DNA of 64,000 nt from assembly GCA_958510875.1 (NCBI GenBank), contig OY294069.1:6891205-6955204 (forward strand), read 5' to 3'. Both the position numbers and the translations under genes were made by a program. Positions 59,967 through 64,000 of the stretch are shown here, piece by piece. The notes below the pieces were generated by a model. The model saw only the letters and a list, made by a program, of their open reading frames with translations, was not told where the DNA came from and searched no databases. The stretch comes from Endomychus coccineus. Taxonomy: Eukaryota > Arthropoda > Insecta > Coleoptera > Endomychidae. Each line of letters opens with the position of its first letter. Position 1 is the stretch's first letter.

Positions 59967-60260
59967 ATGGATAATATTTATATTTTTCGTGAATTTTATA
60001 ACGGAATCCGTTCAAGTTATAACAATAAGCAGACGCTTCTGAGATCGCGACTCACGAGATTAAATTTTCGCCTAAAGCGGGATATTGTCAAAAATAATGA
60101 CGTCGAAGCAGTCGAGCGAAACGTTCGAAATGTCTATAATATGATCGTCCGCGCTTCTAACGGCTTTCCACCGCAACTATCTAACTGGTGCAATGGCAAA
60201 GAGGCGGTAACAGAAACCGGTGCATTTATCGGAAATTCCAAATTAATGTCTTCTGTATAA
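59967..60260 (+). CDS. Unrecognised 97-codon open frame
   Basis: Starts with ATG (MDNIYIFREFYNGIRSSYNN) and contains a basic middle (RSRLTRLNFRLKRDI). It ends GNSKLMSSV, with an AATAAA 22 bp after the stop (60282-60287). Third codon positions look more varied than in surrounding AT-rich DNA. No domain is recognised and no splice context was established. It could be a short gene, a terminal exon or chance. Confidence 0.25.
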   Translation: MDNIYIFREFYNGIRSSYNNKQTLLRSRLTRLNFRLKRDIVKNNDVEAVERNVRNVYNMIVRASNGFPPQLSNWCNGKEAVTETGAFIGNSKLMSSV

Positions 60261-60744
60261 TCTCTTGTTCGGAACTTGTACCTAATAAAGAAGCTCGTTC
60301 AGATAATTTACAATTTCGGCCATATTTTACATCGTGTTCGGGCGATAACTGTATTTTATAGTCGTTAATTTTGTATAACTACGGTCGTGTTTTTAATCAG
60401 GCCATCTTTTACCGGCAACGTGAGAGTTAATATTTTAATTTTTGCAAGGCGAGGAACCGGGAAATCAATACCAAATGAACGAAATTAGAAATTCGCCTTA
60501 TTCCAAGTCGCATCCGATGATAATTCCGCTCGAATTGAAGATAAGAAAACGATTCAATTATCATAATATATGTGGTATCCAGGTTCTTGAAGTTGGTAAT
60601 TGGTTTAATATGGAACGGTAGAATTACACTATCGTGGGGCTTATGGGTTAATTATTAACACTTATACATTTACGTAACAACACTCTATACTAGTCACAAG
60701 ACTAACGTAGACTAAGATCTAGGAGCCTTTAATTAAACCCCAAG
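60261..60744. other. No gene; weak similarity to LTR-like repeats
   Basis: Text near 60625-60690 (ATCGTGGGGCTTATGGGTTA, AACACTTATACAT) resembles the start of the direct repeats at 44400 and 44975. It may be an older copy of the same LTR-like family. Confidence 0.35.
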
Positions 60745-61150
60745 AGCTAGTAGGGTCATCCTTGAGGGTATACACCTTTCCACCAAGTGACAAGGAATCG
60801 GTACCTGAAGGGCATCCACAGGGAGAGGAATACTCCAGTGGCGGCTCCTCGAAGGAGGCTAAGGAGGCTCAGCCTCCTCACCAATTTATCTTAATGATCA
60901 TTCTCCATTTTATTTCCTGTTTCTCTGATAATTTTTAAAATTTTATAATTAATTCCCTGTTCTCAGTAGTTATTTTTAATCTGGCAACAGTGCCCTGAGG
61001 CGAGACTCTCTATATATCTCAAACGCTGACCATGTGTTGTTCAACGCAGTTGCCGTTTTTCCGAGCAGTTCGATCGCCAAATAGGCTAAATCAGCGAAAA
61101 TGGCAACACCCTCTGGAGGATAGCCTGCGGCAGCGGCTGGCAATCTATGT

Positions 61151-61194
61151 TTAGTTTAGTTTAGTTTATTGATCTCAAAAGATACAATATGAAA
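61151..61194 (-). mobile_element. ~44-bp insertion in hAT copy 2, likely retrotransposon tail
   Basis: Copy 2 has TTTAGTTTAGTTTAGTTTAT, then TGATCTCAAAAGATACAATA, where copy 1 (about 45949) is uninterrupted. Read in reverse it has an AATAAA followed by (CTAAA)n, like the 3' end of a severely 5'-truncated non-LTR retrotransposon. Flanking TATG/ATGA words may be a short target duplication. Confidence 0.55.
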
Positions 61195-61494
61195 TACGAC
61201 ACGTGCGTTCTGCCGACTGCTGAGTAGGTCAGTCAGTGCTTGTTTATGTGTTGTCACGCCACGCGAAGTAAGGTTAGATTGTTGTCTGTTGTAAATTTAA
61301 AATGAGTGTTAGTGAGTTAGTTGCTGCCTTTTAAAAAATCCATTTAGTGGATTAACATATGATAAAAGTGTTTTTTGAGTTATTAACAAAGAGTTCTTTG
61401 GTTATTAAACGTTAAAATGAGTAGTGATTTAGTTGCTGAAAAGATTAGTGATGACAGGTATGTTTCAAAATCGATCATTTGATACTGATAATTG

Positions 61495-62257
61495 TAAAAA
61501 ATATTTATGGTTAACGGGATCTGAGGTACACAATAAATTATATTACTGGTATTGCTTGCTATTTACATTTGATACAACTTCATGTTGAGGGCACTCGGGT
61601 TATGATGATTTGAAAAATTTAGCTCGTGGTATAGACAGACATGAAAAATCGCAGGAACATATTACATCGAGTATTAAGTTTAAATTAACCAGTGAACAGA
61701 ATATTGTTAAAGGAGGAAAACATATAATTTGGTAGATAAGAAACTACATTATAAACACTTTTTTTATGAAATTTTAGATACTATTAAAGGTCAAATTGAG
61801 ATTCGATTTTCCGATTTACATGAATTGAAGTTTTTTGTATAACTTAGTTCTAAAATATAAATTTTTTGATAAAATAGCACTGCACAATGAATTATGCGTT
61901 ATATACTCGGATAAAGATAATTTAGGCCAGTACGACATTCACGCCGATATGATAAAATATATGATAGACAATGATTTGCAACAAGTTTTACCTCAGTTTT
62001 ATAAACTACTTTGTTTGACAGTCACCATTCCTGTCACGTCGGCATCGGTGGAGAGATCATTTTCTACTCTCAAACGAATTAAAACTTACATGCCAAATAC
62101 AATGGGCCAAAATCGTTTATACAATGTTAGTTTAATATCTATTGAAAAAGATTTAGTAAAACACTTAAAACAAAATGATACATTTTTTGATAATATTATT
62201 GATCATTTTTCGCAAACTAAAGACCGTAGAATTCCGTTAATACATAAAAAAAGTTGA
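61495..62257 (+). pseudogene. hAT transposase relic inside copy 2
   Basis: The first block, WLTGSEVHNKLYYWYCLLFT (61508), then YDDLKNLARGIDRHEKSQEH, matches the TTF-type zinc finger at the N-terminus of ZMYM1-like hAT transposases. The text then jumps to KTYNLVDKKLHYK (internal deletion). From 61880 an uninterrupted 120-codon stretch holds HNELCVIYSDKDNLGQYDIH, LLCLTVTIPVTSASVERSFS, TLKRIKTYMPNTMGQNRLYN and VSLISIEKDLVKHL, the complete dimerisation domain. The catalytic middle is missing, so it is inactive. Its C-terminus is better preserved than in copy 1. Confidence 0.9.
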
Positions 62258-63630
62258 TAAAATTAATTAAAAAAAAAAACAAAATATGAAAAATACCAAA
62301 AAAAAGAAAAAATATTAAAAGTCCAAAAGAAATAAAAGACAAAAAACGAACAAAAAAATGTTTTCCAAGAGAAACTCTATACCTCCACGTTGGTTCTTGC
62401 TGGGTAACAATTAATTTTGTCACTGAAGTAGCTGGTACGGTCGCTGTGCAAAGGTTAAAAGGCTGTGAATAGAGTATATTTTTACAAAAACGTTTCATGT
62501 CTAGCCTCCTCTCTCAAAAATTCACGAGCCGCCACTGGAACACTCCTCCCTCTCATGGAGTTTGGTCGTAAATGACCTAGTAGTACTGTTAAAACGTGCT
62601 GGTATTTTGGCGGTAGATTATGCCGATGACACCGCCATACTCTCCGAAGGCGCCTGTGAAGGTATCTTGCAAGAGCTTATTCAACAAGCCTTGATTATTA
62701 CAAAAGTCTGGTGTAGAGAGAACAGACTATCTATTCAACCGAAAAAAACGGTCCTTATCATTTTCTCCGAAAGGTACAAGATCGTGCCTTTGATGAAGAT
62801 GATAATTGGTGGTAAGATAGTTGACTTTGCCGAGAGGACAAAATATCTGGGCGTCATCCTGGATGAAGAGTAGTTTGCCAGAAGGAACAGGAGAGTAGAT
62901 GCCAAAATGCTCTGATAATCTTGGACAGTGTAAGAGAGCAATACGCGTGAAGTGGGGTTCGAAGCCCAAGTAGCTTATGTGGATCTACTTGGCTAATACC
63001 ATCCCAAGAGTCAGTCATGTGGTTCTCGTATGGTGTACACGAAGAACCGTAAATGAGACCATCTTGATCCAAGTGGCACTCAACGCACTGAAAAGCCCGA
63101 GTATGTCCTCGATGCTTGTTAAGGATTCCAAGCAGATCCTTAACAGAGCCATTGGCAACAGGTTGAACCTGATCTGGATCCCGGGTCACTCAGGTTGGAA
63201 CGGAAATGAAACAGCGTACTAACTGGCCAGATTGGACCTCAAGACTCCCTTGGTGGTGCCCCTACAGCGGAGGTGTACACATTTTGCGGAACCATCTGAG
63301 AGATCAACATGCCTCAGCATGGAGAAGCAATAACGACTGTTAAACCACAGTAGGCCTAAGGGTTAGCGAGATACTCCCGCTGAGTGGGCAAGGCATCAGG
63401 TACATCTCCTAGATCTTTACAGGTCACGGGAATCTGTTGAAATTTAGAGATACAATAGGGAAGAGTGACATTCTCTTTGTATGTGAGGGTGACAAAGTGG
63501 AGTCGTCAACCCGCTTTCTCTGATTATGTACAGGTTATTCGAAGGAGATCATCAAAGCCGATGACATGAAGGACCTGAATGTCAAGCTGATCTTAGGATT
63601 ATGTCGAGCAATGGGGTATTCAAATCCCCC

Positions 63631-63949
63631 CTGCAAAACGTAGCAGGGGATAGTGTATAAAGATCTTTGGCTAGGAGCAGTGAACTTTTTATCACGGTCG
63701 CTATCATTTCAACCAATACTAATACGTAGACTAAGGTAGACTAGATTCAAATCTCTTCTAAGAACTAATGTTAAGACTCTGACTAAGCGTAAGTCTAACT
63801 AAAACTACGATCTTATGATCTCTTCTTAAAAGGAATTCCATATATTCATATCGTTGATACAGTCATTCAATGCAAATGCGCTAGAATTGACACGATTTGT
63901 AAGAATACAACCTTATTGATTAATAATGATTCTTGACCCAGGTATGAAT
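63631..63949. other. No gene seen
   Basis: AT-rich text with CTAGACTAA-type words (TACGTAGACTAAGGTAGACT) and a block resembling part of the LTR-like repeats at 45170-45220. Not assigned. Confidence 0.35.
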
Positions 63950-64000
63950 TATATATAAAATTCTCGGGAAATAGGTCACACTAACAGATATGCTTATTAT
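63950..64000 (-). mobile_element. Penelope-like terminus, cut by the window end
   Basis: The plus strand reads ATTATATATAAAATTCTCGG, then GAAATAGGTCACACTAACAG and ATATGCTTATTAT. It is almost identical to 52613-52665, the end of the Penelope-like copy. The element body should continue beyond the window on the minus strand. The segment GTGTGACCTATTTCCC in its complement is identical to the satellite. Confidence 0.9.

Larger units (their letters stand above)
60836..62537 (+). mobile_element. hAT element (zinc-finger/dimerisation type), copy 2, 1702 bp
   Basis: Ends CAGTGGCGGCTC and GAGCCGCCACTG are perfect 12-bp inverted repeats. The flanking 8-bp duplication is GAATACTC / GAACACTC (60828-60835 and 62538-62545, one mismatch). 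Sequence next to both ends matches copy 1 (GAAGGAGGCT, CTCTCTCAAAAATTCACG). The element interrupts an R1-like reverse transcriptase, and removing it brings the two coding blocks back together. It therefore inserted after the R1-like copy. Confidence 0.95.
60745..63630 (+). pseudogene. R1-like non-LTR element split by a hAT insertion
   Basis: Left of the hAT (60745-60835) the plus strand ends GHPQGEEYS, an eroded GCPQGGVLS block. Right of it (62546 on) the text resumes LSWSLVVNDLVVLLKRAGIL and AVDYADDTAIL (catalytic YADD, 62613-62645), then SIQPKKTVLI and KYLGVILDEE. After a frame change comes an RNase H segment ALNALKSPSMSSMLVKDSKQ, then NRLNLIWIPGHSGWNGNETA (about 63085-63220). Decayed C-terminal text follows: IKADDMKDLNVKLILGLCRA to about 63605. 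In this element family RNase H follows the reverse transcriptase. Stops and a deletion between the two domains make it inactive. Confidence 0.85.

Overview
This is a eukaryotic, almost certainly insect, intergenic window. It is AT-rich and gene-poor, and most of what can be recognised is transposon sequence at different stages of decay. I found no convincing host housekeeping gene, rRNA gene, intact tRNA gene or bacterial-style operon. The mix of elements points to an arthropod: mariner, hAT, FLYWCH-type MULE, Crypton, CR1-like, RTE-like and R1-like non-LTR elements, and Penelope-like elements. The species cannot be named from sequence alone.

Layout: 1-8.6 kb is unique AT-rich DNA with a mariner relic (about 3.3-3.8 kb) and a CR1-like reverse transcriptase fragment (5.14-6.66 kb) apparently inserted into an older element, here called family A. 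At 8.6-9.8 kb and 29.8-31.0 kb lie two copies of one non-autonomous hAT family, each with a perfect 8-bp target duplication and arrays of a CAAGAC word near the ends. Family A and RTE-like relics fill 11.3-14.6 kb. A highly homogeneous satellite of about 61 monomers occupies 16.27-21.49 kb. A fold-back element with an internal 150-bp tandem repeat (22.95-25.33 kb), a smaller MITE and a decayed FLYWCH/MULE transposase follow to 27.2 kb. From 28 to 36 kb come family A and R1-like fragments, a Penelope GIY-YIG domain and a second fold-back element. A BED-finger hAT lies at 37.4-38.9 kb and a zinc-finger hAT with perfect target duplication at 45.65-47.46 kb. A two-exon Crypton-type tyrosine recombinase with all expected catalytic residues is at 49.1-50.4 kb. 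It is the only well preserved gene. A Penelope reverse transcriptase with its terminal region is at 52.6-53.8 kb, fold-back elements lie at 55.1-58.1 kb, and a second copy of the zinc-finger hAT sits inside an R1-like element at 60.8-63.6 kb. The window ends inside another Penelope terminus.

Most interesting observation: the 92-bp satellite monomer aligns end to end with the terminal 94 bp of the Penelope-like element at 52.6 kb, and with the piece at the window end. The satellite therefore appears to derive from the Penelope terminus. That terminus carries a hammerhead-ribozyme-like core (CTGATGA ... GAAAC). Second, three fold-back elements of different size share a terminal motif and an internal module built around CAGCGACC, which suggests one undescribed family.

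The genes do not form a pathway. They are a stratified record of insertions, several of them nested.
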